From Aestuariirhabdus sp049985285 (lineage in GTDB: Bacteria > Pseudomonadota > Gammaproteobacteria > Pseudomonadales > Aestuariirhabdaceae), in assembly GCF_049985285.1 (NCBI RefSeq), contig NZ_JBNIEU010000004.1:186001-250000 (forward strand): 64,000 bases of DNA, given 5' to 3'. Below, in pieces: positions 35,212 through 43,228 of this stretch (position 1 is its first letter; each line of letters begins with the position of its first letter). The translations under genes and the position numbers were made by a program. The notes below the pieces were generated by a model. The model was not told where the DNA came from, ran no database searches, and worked only from the letters and a program-made list of their open reading frames with translations.

Positions 35212-35252
35212 GGTTGCTGGCGTTGCAATGGAGAACCGCAACGCCAGCAACC
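35212..35252 (+). other. Strong hairpin just after aruC
   Basis: A perfect 15-bp inverted repeat, GGTTGCTGGCGTTGC with its complement, around an 11-base loop, starting 5 bases after the aruC stop. There is no T-run, so it is more likely an mRNA-stabilising or processing element, or a partial attenuator, than a classical terminator. The rest of the 266-bp gap to aruF holds a putative ArgR site and no gene. Confidence 0.7.
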
Positions 35253-35260
35253 GCAGACCA

Positions 35261-35302
35261 TGTCAGAAAGGGGATAGTCGAGGTCGCAAAGACAACAGTT
35301 GT
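35261..35302 (+). promoter_or_regulatory. Second putative ArgR site, upstream of aruF
   Basis: TGTCAG (35261-35266) and GGTCGC (35282-35287) repeat directly with the same 21-base period as the site before gdhB. The internal AA of each half-site is TA and CA here, so the match is weaker. It lies about 170 bp before the aruF ATG. Confidence 0.4.
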
Positions 35303-35472
35303 GACCTATTCCCCCCCACGCTTTTAGGAAATAATGTCTGCTGGCCGTAGGCGTGGCAATCTGTTGTTTCCAATACCATCCAAGCCGCCGAATGGCCCCT
35401 TTTTTAGCTCAGGTCCCACTTTGTTTCAGCGGGAGCTTTCGGCAACCAAAGCTGTTTTTATGCGGAGTGTAC

Positions 35473-36513
35473 ATGCTCGTCATCAGGCCTATAGATTACC
35501 ATGACCTGCCCGCGCTGGAGCGCCTGGCGGTGGTGTCCGGTGGTAGCCTGACAACATTACCCGCCCACCGTGAACACCTGAATGACTTGATTGGCGCCAC
35601 CCGGCAATCCCTGCGGGCAGGAACCGAAACGGGCGGCCAGCGCAGTTTTCACTTTGTGCTCGAGGATATCGAAAGCAAGACACTGCTCGGCATTAGCGGC
35701 ATCGAATCTGAAATCGGTGTGACCTCCCCCTTTTACAGTTATCGCATGGGCGCTTTCGTGCATAACGCAAGTCAGCTGCAGATTCACAACAAAATTGGCA
35801 CACTCTCTATATGTCAGGATCTAGCGGGCAGCAGCCGACTGTGCACGCTGTTCCTGGCTCCAGAATATCGCCAAGGGCTCAATCACCAGCTGTTATCAAG
35901 GGCCCGTTTACTATTTATGTCTCTTCACCGGAAACTGCTTGCCGAAAAATGCATCGCGGAACTTCAGGGCGTGATTGATGCAGAGGGGAAGTCGCCCTTC
36001 TGGGAAAACCTCGGGCGTCATTTTTTTACCATGGAACTCTCTCGGGCCACTTTCCTTGCAGGCATCAACTTTAAGGGCTTTATCGCCTCGCTAATGCCGC
36101 AACAGCCGATCTATATCCCCCTATTGCAAGAGGAGGCTCAGGACTCACTGGGTAAGCCTCGGGCAGATATCACCCGCAACAAACAGCTATTGGAGATGGA
36201 AGGCTTCGCGTTCAAGAATCACGTGGATATTTTTGATGGGGGGCCTACCCTTGAAATAAGCACTGACGAAATCTCCACGTTCCAGCAAGTACAAACGGCA
36301 AAGGCGGTTATCGGCGAGACGGTGAGTAATGACGCTACCCCTTGCCTGATTAGTAATGAGGGCTTCGACAACTATCGATGCCTGATTGCACAGGTTGCAA
36401 GCGCGGATCCAAGGCTGACAAGCCAGCAGCTCAAGGCACTGGATATCCGGGAGGGAGACGCGATTCAGATAACACCCTGCTATGGGGCTGATCAGCAACC
36501 CACTCCCGATTGA
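35473..36513 (+). CDS. aruF: Arginine N-succinyltransferase, AruF-type subunit
   Basis: First step of the AST pathway: transfers succinyl from succinyl-CoA to arginine (or ornithine). The 346-residue protein starts LVIRPIDYHDLPALERLA, as expected, and keeps the AstA-family segments CTLFLAPEYRQGLN, SPFWENLGRHFFTMEL and DIFDGGPTLE. The ATG at 35473 has GGAG about five bases upstream; a 40-codon upstream extension to 35353 is not homologous. It is paralogous to the next gene; in P. aeruginosa AruF and AruG form a heteromer. Confidence 0.92.
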   Translation: MLVIRPIDYHDLPALERLAVVSGGSLTTLPAHREHLNDLIGATRQSLRAGTETGGQRSFHFVLEDIESKTLLGISGIESEIGVTSPFYSYRMGAFVHNASQLQIHNKIGTLSICQDLAGSSRLCTLFLAPEYRQGLNHQLLSRARLLFMSLHRKLLAEKCIAELQGVIDAEGKSPFWENLGRHFFTMELSRATFLAGINFKGFIASLMPQQPIYIPLLQEEAQDSLGKPRADITRNKQLLEMEGFAFKNHVDIFDGGPTLEISTDEISTFQQVQTAKAVIGETVSNDATPCLISNEGFDNYRCLIAQVASADPRLTSQQLKALDIREGDAIQITPCYGADQQPTPD

Positions 36514-36579
36514 TTTTCGCGCTGGCAGTTCCGGCGCTATACAGCAGCAATAGATACAGTTTAAAGCAACAAGAAACGA

Positions 36580-36598
36580 CTATCGCACCATGCGATAG
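36580..36598 (+). other. Hairpin in the aruF-aruG gap
   Basis: CTATCGCA-CCA-TGCGATAG, a perfect 8-bp stem with a 3-base loop, 67 bp after the aruF stop and about 50 bp before the aruG start. A second, weaker pairing involves AGGAGG with CCTCCT at about 36617-36630, just before the aruG site. Neither has a terminator T-run. Confidence 0.5.
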
Positions 36599-36648
36599 CC
36601 CGCGTTTCCTTTAATAAGGAGGCACCTCCTAGCAGGTGAGAATGCATT

Positions 36649-37680
36649 ATGATGGTAATCCGACCAATTCAAGCAGATGACTACGATGAGCTCTTTGCTC
36701 TGGCCGAAAAAACGGGGGCGGGTTTCACCTCTCTGCAGCCCAATGAGGGGCAGGTGCGAGGCAAAATTTATAGCTCGCTGGAAGCCTTCGAGAAAGCGGT
36801 GACCACCGCGGGCGAAGAAACTTACCTGTTTGTATTGGAAGACACCGAAACGGGCCGGGTTGCGGGTATTTGCGGCATCGAAGCGGCCGTTGGCCTGAGC
36901 CAGCCATGGTACAACTACCGTGTCGGTACCCTCGTGCACTCCTCACGCCAACTCGGCGTCCACAACGCAGTGCGGACCCTGACCCTGAGCAACGACCACA
37001 CCGGTTACTCCGAAGTCTGTACCCTGTTCCTGGACCCCGATTATCGCCACAGCAAAAATGGAAGCCTGCTCTCCAAGAGCCGCTTTATGTTTCTTGCCGA
37101 GTTCCCAAAACGCTTCTCTACCCATGTTATTGCCGAGATGCGCGGATACTCTGACGAGAACAGCCACTCCCCGTTCTGGGAAGGGCTGGGCCGTCACTTT
37201 TTCTCAATGGACTTCGCGGACGCCGTCTACATGGCCGGTCTGGGCGATAAAACATTCATTGCCGAATTAATGCCTCGTCATCCGATTTATACCAACATGC
37301 TTCCAAAAGAGTCTCAGGAGGTGATCGGTACGGTGCATGACAACACCCTGCCCGCCCGCATGATGCTGGAAAGCGAAGGCTTCCGTAACGAGGGCTACAT
37401 CGATATTTTTGATGCAGGCCCCACTATCGAAACGCGGGTCTTGGATATACGCGCGGTTCGAGAGAGTCACTACGCCAAGGTCAATATCACCACCTCGCCG
37501 GCTGATGGCGAAGCCTACTTGATATCGAATACTGATCTTAAAAATTTCCGCTGCTGTCTGGTGGAGCTCTCGGGTGATCACAACGTAGTCGATATCACTG
37601 CGGAAACAGCAGCAGCGCTAAAAGTTGAAGAGGGCGGAACTGTGCGGGTAGTTCGTCTTTCCTCCAAGCTAAGGAGATAA
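36649..37680 (+). CDS. aruG: Arginine N-succinyltransferase, AruG/AstA-type subunit
   Basis: The second arginine succinyltransferase polypeptide, 343 residues, closest to E. coli AstA. It has MVIRPIQADDYDELFALAEKTG, VCTLFLDPDYRHSKNGSLLSKSRFMFLAEF, SPFWEGLGRHFFSMDF and DIFDAGPTIE. Tandem ATGs occur at 36649 and 36652; AGGTGAG lies upstream at a longish spacing. It ends 3 bp before aruD, so the two are tightly coupled. With succinyl-CoA supplied by the sucAB complex, it starts the ammonia-producing arginine route. Confidence 0.94.
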   Translation: MMVIRPIQADDYDELFALAEKTGAGFTSLQPNEGQVRGKIYSSLEAFEKAVTTAGEETYLFVLEDTETGRVAGICGIEAAVGLSQPWYNYRVGTLVHSSRQLGVHNAVRTLTLSNDHTGYSEVCTLFLDPDYRHSKNGSLLSKSRFMFLAEFPKRFSTHVIAEMRGYSDENSHSPFWEGLGRHFFSMDFADAVYMAGLGDKTFIAELMPRHPIYTNMLPKESQEVIGTVHDNTLPARMMLESEGFRNEGYIDIFDAGPTIETRVLDIRAVRESHYAKVNITTSPADGEAYLISNTDLKNFRCCLVELSGDHNVVDITAETAAALKVEEGGTVRVVRLSSKLRR

Positions 37681-37683
37681 ATA

Positions 37684-39150
37684 ATGAGTGACTCTCTTTT
37701 TGTAAATGGCGCATGGATTGAAGGCCAGGGCCCAACCTTTAGCTCTGACAACCCAGCCAAAGGAACCCTCCTATGGCAAGCTAACAGTGCCACCGCAGAG
37801 CAGGTGGAGCAGGCAGTAAGCGCTGCCCGTGGAGCATTTTACAGCTGGTCGTCACTGGCCGTCTCGGAACGCGAGGCCGTCGTTAAGCGTTTTTCCGAGC
37901 AGCTCGACAGCCACCGTGAAGAGCTTGCCCTCGCCATTTCGGAAGAGACCGGAAAACCCCTGTGGGAAACTCGCACAGAGGTGGCCGCGATGATTGGGAA
38001 AATCGCTATCTCCATTAAAGCCTACCACGAGCGTACTGGCGAAGAGCAGTCTGAGATCCCTGCAGGGCGCTCCGTATTACGACACAAACCCCACGGTGTG
38101 GTGGCAGTATTTGGCCCCTATAACTTCCCCGGCCACCTACCCAATGGGCATATCGTTCCGGCTATCCTTGCGGGTAATACCGTTGTATTCAAACCGAGCG
38201 AACTAACCCCTCGTGTTGCTGAGAAAACTCTCCAGCTATGGCAAAAAGCGGAACTGCCGGCTGGGGTCATCAATCTGGTTCAGGGTGAAAAAGATACCGG
38301 AATTGCACTGGCCCACAACAAAGGCATAGACGCCCTCTTCTTTACCGGAAGCTCTGCCACAGGCCATCTATTGCACCGACAGTTTGCAGGCGAGCCAGGA
38401 AAGATTCTTGCCCTGGAGATGGGAGGGAACAACCCGCTAATCCTTGAGGAGGTCGCCGACATCAACGCTGCGGTTCACGAAACCCTGCAGTCGGCCTATA
38501 TCTCTGCGGGTCAACGTTGTACCTGTGCCCGCCGTCTCTATGTGCCAAAAACGCCTCAAGGTGATCTCTTTGTCGACAAGCTGGTCAGTGCCGTCAAGAA
38601 GATTCAGGTGGGTCCCTACGATGCGCAAGAACAACCGTTTATGGGGTCATTGGTATCGGTTACCGCGGCAGAGGGCATCATTGCTGCGCAGCGTCGCCTG
38701 CAGGAGCTAGGAGGGCAGTCACTGGCTGAAGCCAAGCGCCTTGATGACTTCAGCGCGATGATCTCCCCGGCATTGATCGATGTCACTGCGATAGAGTCGC
38801 TGCCAGACGATGAGTACTTTGGTCCGCTTTTGCAGCTTGTTCGCTACCAGGATTTCGATAAAGCGATCGATATGGCCAACAACACCACTTTTGGCTTATC
38901 AGCGGGCTTACTCAGTGATAGCCGCGAACGCTATGAGCACTTTTTCAAGCGCAGCAGAGCCGGCATCGTTAACTGGAACAAACAACTCACCGGTGCCAGC
39001 AGTGCCGCTCCCTTTGGAGGAATTGGTGCTAGCGGCAACCACCGTGCCAGCGCCTACTACGCGGCAGACTATTGTGCGTACCCGGTAGCATCACTGGAAG
39101 CAGACCGAGTATCGATGCCAACACAACTCGCACCGGGGCTGTCACTCTAG
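37684..39150 (+). CDS. aruD: N-succinylglutamate 5-semialdehyde dehydrogenase AruD/AstD
   Basis: Oxidises succinylglutamate semialdehyde to succinylglutamate with NAD+. The 488-residue aldehyde dehydrogenase has PYNFPGHLPNGHIVPAI, FKPSELTPRVAE, TGSSATGHLLHRQF (NAD fold), catalytic Glu245 in LALEMGGNNP and catalytic Cys279 in SAGQRCTCARR. A strong AAGGAGA precedes the ATG. It is the last gene of the cluster before a terminator; aruB and aruE do not follow as they do in Pseudomonas. Confidence 0.95.
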   Translation: MSDSLFVNGAWIEGQGPTFSSDNPAKGTLLWQANSATAEQVEQAVSAARGAFYSWSSLAVSEREAVVKRFSEQLDSHREELALAISEETGKPLWETRTEVAAMIGKIAISIKAYHERTGEEQSEIPAGRSVLRHKPHGVVAVFGPYNFPGHLPNGHIVPAILAGNTVVFKPSELTPRVAEKTLQLWQKAELPAGVINLVQGEKDTGIALAHNKGIDALFFTGSSATGHLLHRQFAGEPGKILALEMGGNNPLILEEVADINAAVHETLQSAYISAGQRCTCARRLYVPKTPQGDLFVDKLVSAVKKIQVGPYDAQEQPFMGSLVSVTAAEGIIAAQRRLQELGGQSLAEAKRLDDFSAMISPALIDVTAIESLPDDEYFGPLLQLVRYQDFDKAIDMANNTTFGLSAGLLSDSRERYEHFFKRSRAGIVNWNKQLTGASSAAPFGGIGASGNHRASAYYAADYCAYPVASLEADRVSMPTQLAPGLSL

Positions 39151-39173
39151 TTAACCGATAGACGAACCTTCAG

Positions 39174-39198
39174 AAGCCTCCCTAGCGGAGGCTTTTTT
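39174..39198 (+). terminator. Terminator after aruD
   Basis: AAGCCTCC-N5-GGAGGCTT followed by TTTT: an 8-bp stem with a T-run, 24 bp after the aruD stop. It ends the gdhB-aru transcription unit and separates it from the diguanylate cyclase gene. Confidence 0.88.
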
Positions 39199-39253
39199 GT
39201 ACCGCAGGTTCCTTTTTCTGGGCAGACCTGATCAAAATGAATACACTAAAACC

Positions 39254-42040
39254 ATGATATTCACTTTATCAGAGCTCCCCTACAGGTTTGCTCGGGCGAT
39301 TGGATTGGCGGTGTGCTCGGCCCTCATAAGCAGTGTGGCCATGGCGGCGGCACCCTTACGCGTTGGCATCGTCGAAAATGACCCCCCTTACTCGTTCACT
39401 CAAGAGCATGAGGCCCCGGGGGGGCTGTTAGTGGAACTATGGCGTTATTGGGGGCGTATCAACCAGCGCGATATCGAGTTTGTTACCAGCGCCAGTTATA
39501 CGCAGGCGGTCGGAGAGGTATTAGCCGGACATACCGATCTGTTGGCGGGAATGGATCTACCTCTCCAAAGCACTCCGCAGCTCGTTGCCACCGAGTTTGC
39601 AATTGACGACCCTGTTCATCTTTTCACCCATCTGTCGCTTGGACAGATTTCTGCATGGGAGCAGGTCAAACCTTATCGCATCGCTGTAAACCAACAGTTT
39701 CGCCTCTCTCCTGATTTGCTGCCGACGGGCTATGCCTTTAACCCGTACGAGTCCAGAGAGGCTCAACTGGAAGCCATCAGGCGAGGCGATGTGAGGGCTG
39801 CCCTGAACCGTAAAATTTCCGGAAACTTTTACTTTCACAGCGAGAGAATCCCATTTCGTATAAATGGCCTCCTGAAGCTGATCGATAACCAACGGGTGGC
39901 CATGGTAAAAGCGGGAAATCCTGATCTGCTGCAGCAGGTCAACGACGGTGTAAAGCGGCTTGACTCGCAATACGTGCGCGCTATCGTCTCCGCCTGGAGC
40001 GGCACCGATCAAGACGACAATATGCTAACCATCACGATGCCCTTGTGGACTCCCCCCTACAGCGTCGCGACCCCGGAGGGCGAGGTGATCGGCTTACTTC
40101 CCGACCTGTGGAGGCTGTGGGCGCAAAAAACCGGTGCCCAGATTCGTTTTTTGGGGATAGATTCGAAGCATGCCGATGATATGGTTACCCGAGGCCTCGC
40201 CGATATTCTTGGCGCGACACTAACTCCCCTTCCCGCTCGAATGAGCCGGCTCAGCTACCCGACATCCCTGTTCCCGTTAAAACTCGGCGTCTATGTGCCA
40301 GAGAGCTCCGCCGCAACCAGGCTCTCTGATCTGGGCAATGAACCCATCGCAATTTTTGGATCGTCCATAGTGCCCGAGCCACTGCGTGACAGGGCTCCGG
40401 ATATCCAGTTCGAGTATAAAGGGCCCTTTAGTGCGATGACCACTGCGATGCAGGGGGCTTTTCTTCAAAGCCCGGCCATAATGGAGAACCCTGCGGTTCC
40501 CCTTCTCAAAGAGGGACAGCGTTACCGCCTGCTCAATGACTCCCTGGTAGATGAAACTATTCTGGTCGCCATCCCACGGTTCCGGACAGAACTGGCGGCA
40601 CTCGTACGCCAAGGAATGGAGCAGATCAGTACTCGAGAGTTGGCTCAGCTGGAAAAAAAATGGCTCTCCAACCCGCGAGATCGCTATTTCGATGCGTCCC
40701 CCAGCTTTCTCCCCTTGGGCCCTGACAGCCAACGCTGGGTTGAGGAGAACCCGGTTGTTCGAGTGGGACTCGCCAGCGACGCCTCAACCAGTAGTCAATC
40801 CCTTGAGTTCCATGATGACCTGATTCAGCTGCTTGGGGACTACCTACCCGTGCGCTTTGAATCCAGGCTCTACACTGACAAACAGAGCCTGTTAGATGCA
40901 CTGCAGCAAGGTGATATGGATATGGTAGTCAATACCGGTGGAGTGACGGACACCCTCGTCCCCTTCCACTACTCCTCGGCCTACGCAAACACCCCCTGGG
41001 TCATAGTAACTCACAGTAGTCACCTGGCTTTTCGCAGTATTAATGACCTTAGGGGACAAACACTTTCGGTCCTTAGCGGCGCCTCTGTTATTGAACAGCT
41101 GCATGGTTATCCTGAGCTCGACTTTATTGAAGTAGCATCCCTGCAAGAGGGGCTTGAATCCATTTCCGATGGCAGAGCCGAGGGCTACGTAGGAAATCTT
41201 GCAGCATTGACCCAATACCTTCAACAGAGCGGGCAAAACGATCTAAACCTGCACCGAGTACCCGAACTCAAGGATGATCAACTTCGGTTCGCTATGCGCG
41301 ATGATTGGCCTGAATTCAGCCATATGGTCAATCGCGTTATCAAGATGACCGAAGAGCATGAGCTGAAACAGCTACGTGAAAAATGGCTCAGCCTACAGAT
41401 CCAATACGGTATCAACGAGCGAGATCTTTGGGTCGAGCGGTTGAAAATCGCCGGGGGGGCGGCCCTGGTCGTCATCTTTATCCTGTTATGGAATCGCCGG
41501 CTTCGCCAAGAGATCGTGCGCAGGAAGATAGCGGAAAAGGAGGTTCGACATTTAGCCACCCATGACACCCTTACCGGACTGCCCAATCGCCTTTTATTAA
41601 GGGATCGAATCGCTAAGGCCCTTGATACCGCCAAGCGCAACCAGCAAAAAGTAGCTCTTTTGTTTATTGACCTGGACGGTTTTAAAGCGGTAAACGACTC
41701 TCTGGGGCATGACGCTGGGGATGAGCTCCTCAAAGGGGTAGCACAGCGCATTCATTCAACGTTGAGAGAATCGGACACCGTAGCGCGTATTGGCGGAGAT
41801 GAGTTTGTGGTGCTACTACCCGAAATCAGCCATCGCGATGGCGCCGCACAGGTTGCAGAAAACCTTCTGCAACACCTTGGTGAACCCTATCAACTGGCGC
41901 AAGAGGCTCACATAGGTGCCAGTATCGGTATCGCTCTCTATCCAGACACGGCCAGGGATGCCGACGAACTGCTGAGCGTCGCGGATAACCTGATGTATCA
42001 AGTGAAAAAGTCGGGAAAAAATAGCTATGCATTTGCCTGA
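39254..42040 (+). CDS. Membrane diguanylate cyclase with three periplasmic solute-binding modules
   Basis: A 928-residue protein. A signal peptide (residues 1-31, ending SVAMAA) is followed by three modules resembling SBP_bac_3 amino-acid-binding proteins (about 33-245, 257-470 and 495-725), one membrane helix (about 729-746) and a GGDEF domain. GGDEF is intact at 847-851 and the inhibitory RxxD site RESD lies five residues before it (838-841), so it should make cyclic di-GMP under product control. The ATG at 39254 is chosen for the signal peptide; the frame is open from 39197. It follows the arginine/glutamate genes, so an amino-acid ligand is a reasonable guess only. Confidence 0.88.
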   Translation: MIFTLSELPYRFARAIGLAVCSALISSVAMAAAPLRVGIVENDPPYSFTQEHEAPGGLLVELWRYWGRINQRDIEFVTSASYTQAVGEVLAGHTDLLAGMDLPLQSTPQLVATEFAIDDPVHLFTHLSLGQISAWEQVKPYRIAVNQQFRLSPDLLPTGYAFNPYESREAQLEAIRRGDVRAALNRKISGNFYFHSERIPFRINGLLKLIDNQRVAMVKAGNPDLLQQVNDGVKRLDSQYVRAIVSAWSGTDQDDNMLTITMPLWTPPYSVATPEGEVIGLLPDLWRLWAQKTGAQIRFLGIDSKHADDMVTRGLADILGATLTPLPARMSRLSYPTSLFPLKLGVYVPESSAATRLSDLGNEPIAIFGSSIVPEPLRDRAPDIQFEYKGPFSAMTTAMQGAFLQSPAIMENPAVPLLKEGQRYRLLNDSLVDETILVAIPRFRTELAALVRQGMEQISTRELAQLEKKWLSNPRDRYFDASPSFLPLGPDSQRWVEENPVVRVGLASDASTSSQSLEFHDDLIQLLGDYLPVRFESRLYTDKQSLLDALQQGDMDMVVNTGGVTDTLVPFHYSSAYANTPWVIVTHSSHLAFRSINDLRGQTLSVLSGASVIEQLHGYPELDFIEVASLQEGLESISDGRAEGYVGNLAALTQYLQQSGQNDLNLHRVPELKDDQLRFAMRDDWPEFSHMVNRVIKMTEEHELKQLREKWLSLQIQYGINERDLWVERLKIAGGAALVVIFILLWNRRLRQEIVRRKIAEKEVRHLATHDTLTGLPNRLLLRDRIAKALDTAKRNQQKVALLFIDLDGFKAVNDSLGHDAGDELLKGVAQRIHSTLRESDTVARIGGDEFVVLLPEISHRDGAAQVAENLLQHLGEPYQLAQEAHIGASIGIALYPDTARDADELLSVADNLMYQVKKSGKNSYAFA

Positions 42041-42448
42041 TCAGGCGTTGGTTTTATTTTTTCGGTGCATCAGTTCTATAAGGCGCGCTTCCGCTACGGA
42101 GATATGGCAGTTTTCCATCACCTCCTCCGTTGAGGCTCCCATCTCGAAGAGCTTGCCCGCTTCCGTGTAGGAAACTTTTGCAGGATCACGCTGCTCCAAC
42201 GCCTCCTGTTTATCGATCGTAGCGCCCAGCCTCTGCTCGACTTTTAGCAACCGCTGACCGACACCTATAGCACCGGCACCGACCGCCCTGAGATCCGACT
42301 CAAGCGTCTCTATCCGCCTATGGAGTTCATAAGCTTGCTCGACCTGAGTACGTCTGACCACACGATACAGGTACGCACCAACACCAAGCAGCAGTGCAAA
42401 CAGCCCTAAAACGATCAATAAGGGAACGCTCAAATTAAACATACTCAT
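42041..42448 (-). CDS. DUF2802 membrane-anchored protein
   Basis: A 135-residue protein with one N-terminal membrane helix (residues about 7-28), a helical, coiled-coil-like middle (about 35-80) and a DUF2802-type end containing YTEAGKLFEMGASTEEVMENCHISVAEARLIELMHR. The function is unknown; it is a regular last member of polar flagellar/chemotaxis clusters after cheW. It overlaps the preceding small gene by 14 bp. Its TGA stop abuts the TGA of the convergent diguanylate cyclase, forming TGATCA. Confidence 0.85.
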   Translation of the reverse strand: MSMFNLSVPLLIVLGLFALLLGVGAYLYRVVRRTQVEQAYELHRRIETLESDLRAVGAGAIGVGQRLLKVEQRLGATIDKQEALEQRDPAKVSYTEAGKLFEMGASTEEVMENCHISVAEARLIELMHRKNKTNA

Positions 42449-42623
42449 CTATATGCAAACGGCCAAGAGGGTCGCGAGTCCTGCCAGGGGACTCATCTTC
42501 AGGCTCTGCTTCCTGCTGTTGTTGTTTTTGTTTGCTCGAGGGACGTTCATTAACAGTACGTCCCTTTTCAACGGGAAAGATGCGGCGCGTAGGATCTACG
42601 ATAATCGGAGAAATATCATCCAT
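42435..42623 (-). CDS. Small hydrophilic protein between cheW and DUF2802
   Basis: A 62-residue protein starting at ATG 42623 (GGAGGTG about five bases upstream), with DDISPIIVDPTRRIFPVEKG, then a Gln/Lys/Glu-rich stretch and RTRDPLGRLHIDEYV. It has no membrane segment and is probably partly disordered. The excellent ribosome binding site and the 14-bp overlap with the next gene argue that it is real. The function is unknown; a link to chemotaxis is inferred from position only. Confidence 0.72.
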   Translation of the reverse strand: MDDISPIIVDPTRRIFPVEKGRTVNERPSSKQKQQQQEAEPEDESPGRTRDPLGRLHIDEYV

Positions 42624-42654
42624 CGCCCACCTCCAGGCGCCTATGCACTCATAA

Positions 42655-43140
42655 TTAAATGTCCGAGAGCTCCGCCCACTCGTCATCGCTCATCATTTTA
42701 TCGAGCTCAACAAGAATAAGGAGTTCTCCATTCTTATTGCAGACACCCTGAATAAATTTGGCGCTTTCATCGTTGTTACCAACATTAGGCGCTGTTTCTA
42801 CCTCGGACTGACGCAGGTAAACAACCTCGGCAACAGCATCAACCAAAATCCCAATCACCTGCTTCTCCGCCTCAATGATGACAATACGAGTATTCTCTGT
42901 CACCTCTGCATAGGGAAGTCCAAAACGTTGGCGGGTATCGATAACGGTGACCACATTTCCGCGCAAGTTAATGATGCCCAACACATACTGTGGGGCTCCA
43001 GGCACCGGAGCAACATCTGTATAGCGCAGCACTTCCTGGACCTGCATTACGTTGATGCCGTAGGTTTCATCATCGAGACGGAAAGTAACCCATTGCAAGA
43101 TTGGGTCATCAGTTCCTTGTGTAGCAGTATGTGTTGACAT
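42655..43140 (-). CDS. cheW: Chemotaxis coupling protein CheW
   Basis: Couples receptors to CheA in the chemosensory array. The 161-residue single-domain protein has ILQWVTFRLDDETYGINVMQVQEVLRY, VLGIINLRGNVVTVIDTRQRFGL and GILVDAVAEVVYL. The ATG at 43140 (STHTATQGTDDP) has AGAGAA upstream and is preferred to the frame start at 43200. It follows parP by 88 bp, in the parC-parP-cheW order known from Vibrio. Confidence 0.93.
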   Translation of the reverse strand: MSTHTATQGTDDPILQWVTFRLDDETYGINVMQVQEVLRYTDVAPVPGAPQYVLGIINLRGNVVTVIDTRQRFGLPYAEVTENTRIVIIEAEKQVIGILVDAVAEVVYLRQSEVETAPNVGNNDESAKFIQGVCNKNGELLILVELDKMMSDDEWAELSDI

Positions 43141-43171
43141 GGCGAATTCTCTATCCTGGTTACTATTTACC

Positions 43172-43198
43172 GAGTATGCCCTTACTCCGTGCATACTC
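43172..43198 (-). other. Inverted repeat upstream of cheW
   Basis: GAGTATGC and GCATACTC, perfect 8-bp arms around 11 bases, in the 88-bp parP-cheW gap. It could be an mRNA hairpin or a protein-binding site. No T-run follows. Confidence 0.45.
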
Positions 43199-43228
43199 AT
43201 AACTATAAACTAAAGCCTTTTGAAATGC

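Noticed and set aside
35353..35472. N-terminal extension of aruF
   Set aside because: The 40 extra residues (Cys/Phe/Pro-rich) are unlike AstA-family starts; the ATG at 35473 has a proper ribosome site.
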